This document shows, piece by piece, positions 55,905 through 56,469 of a stretch of DNA of 56,469 nt; the stretch's first letter is position 1, and the number at the start of each line of letters is the position of its first letter. The stretch covers positions 1-56,469 of the forward strand of contig JAKOWJ010000021.1 of the NCBI GenBank assembly GCA_029781595.1, read 5' to 3'. This DNA comes from Pseudomonadota bacterium. GTDB lineage: Bacteria > Pseudomonadota > Gammaproteobacteria > Burkholderiales > Usitatibacteraceae. The notes beneath the pieces were generated by a model. That model did not search any database, was not told the DNA's origin, and saw nothing but the letters and a program-made list of their open reading frames with translations. A program made the translations under genes and the position numbers.

Positions 55905-56469
55905 TCAGCCGGCCGCCGCCTCCCGGCGGTGGGCCTCGAACCACTCCAGCCGGTCGCGCAGCCGCACGACCTCGCCCACGATGATGAGCGTCGGGGGCTT
56001 CAGTCCCGCCGCGTGCGCCTTGTCGGCGAGCGTGGCGAGATCCGCCGTGACCACGCGCTGGGCCTCGGTGGTCGCCTGCTGCACCATCGCCGCGGGCGTG
56101 GTCGGGGCGAGACCGTGGGCGACCAGCTCGCGGCACAGCTCGTCGAGGTTCTGGAACCCCATGTAGATCACCACCGTCTGGCGGGGCCGGACGATGGCCG
56201 CCCAGTCGACGTTGAGCTCGCCCTCGTAGATGCCCACCTCGGGCATGCCGATGTGGGCCTTGTCGGCAAAGCCGCGCACCGTCTCCACCAGCCAGGCTTC
56301 GTCGACATTGCGCGGCGTCTCGATGACCTGCACGCCCATGCTCCATTTGGCCGCGGTCTTGCTCATCAGCAGCGACACGATGGCGCCCGAGAAGCCGACG
56401 ACCAGCGAGAAGATCATCAGCTGCACGGTGTTGGTGCCGGTGTAGCGGCCCACGCCCAGCAGGCTGGTG
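55905..56469 (-). CDS. In-frame HtpX N-terminus / SUMT (CobA/CysG) C-terminus chimera, partial
   Basis: The frame is open to the window end, so the gene begins outside; the GTG at 56453 is internal. The N-terminal part, IFSLVVGFSGAIVSLLMSKT then KWSMGVQVIETPRN and HIGMPEVGIYEGE, matches the membrane and early cytoplasmic part of HtpX protease, but the HEXXH active site never appears. From VDWAAIVRPRQTVVIYMG to TLIIVGEVVRLRDRLEWF it matches the C-terminus of uroporphyrinogen-III C-methyltransferase (as in CysG). The switch lies at about 56211-56226. Neither half can be a normal enzyme: either a deletion-born fusion or a misassembly. Confidence 0.85.
   Translation of the reverse strand, partial: TSLLGVGRYTGTNTVQLMIFSLVVGFSGAIVSLLMSKTAAKWSMGVQVIETPRNVDEAWLVETVRGFADKAHIGMPEVGIYEGELNVDWAAIVRPRQTVVIYMGFQNLDELCRELVAHGLAPTTPAAMVQQATTEAQRVVTADLATLADKAHAAGLKPPTLIIVGEVVRLRDRLEWFEAHRREAAAG

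Overview
The window is high-GC, densely coded bacterial chromosome with no insertion sequence, phage or CRISPR array. The order rimP-nusA-infB-rbfA-truB-rpsO-pnp, the pair ratA-rnfH beside smpB, the ccoNOQP-GHIS layout and the general protein sequences point to a betaproteobacterium (Burkholderiales/Nitrosomonadales-like). A cbb3 oxidase, Fnr, anaerobic HemN and a complete dissimilatory APS reductase plus ATP sulfurylase suggest a microaerobic or facultative, sulfur-oxidising lifestyle. Species cannot be named from the sequence alone.

Layout. 1-5.5 kb: the end of a TPR/FimV-like gene, a PilZ-like protein, rnfH-ratA, smpB, a ketopantoate-reductase-like protein and a DUF3313-like exported protein. 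5.57-5.86 kb: tRNA-Pro, tRNA-Arg and tRNA-His on the minus strand behind a perfect -10 box. 5.9-14.5 kb: the translation/RNA operon (rimP to pnp) on the minus strand, with an intrinsic-terminator-like hairpin that begins exactly at the proposed rimP start codon. 14.8-24.9 kb: an outer-membrane uptake block with two TonB-dependent receptors (each ending in a clear terminator), tonB, a preprotein-type exbB, two exbD genes and a secreted TPR protein. 24.8-26.6 kb: GNAT acetyltransferase, thyA and folA, tightly coupled.

26.7-41.6 kb is a microaerobic regulon: ccoI-ccoS, then ccoNOQPGH behind a textbook class II Fnr site, a small Cys-tailed membrane protein, an Fnr-driven minus-strand operon (uspA-traR-acyl-CoA synthetase/GNAT), fnr itself, hemN and a SafE-like membrane protein. 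Three Fnr boxes are visible; two have identical 21-nt spacing to a -10 element.

41.6-43.3 kb holds a small lipoprotein, a CMD-like/Rieske fusion and a phosphodiesterase. 43.4-53.8 kb is a sulfur-oxidation island: aprM-aprB-aprA followed by five poorly characterised genes (a 145-aa protein, a SlyD-like FKBP, a 53-aa protein, a CBS protein with a histone-H1-like tail and a 388-aa protein I do not recognise), a LysR regulator, and on the opposite strand soeB-soeC-sat. AprMBA plus Sat make an apparently complete sulfite to APS to sulfate route with ATP formation; the soeBC-like pair has no catalytic molybdopterin subunit here. A cytoplasmic GAF-containing NarX-like kinase and a NarL-like regulator are divergent from soeB, with two copies of an 11-bp direct repeat between them.

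The right edge contains the strangest item: an open frame whose N-terminal part is HtpX protease and whose C-terminal part is uroporphyrinogen-III methyltransferase, joined in frame. It is either a true chimera formed by deletion or an assembly error. The best candidates for undescribed biology are the unknown genes of the apr island, the hairpin at the rimP start and this chimera.
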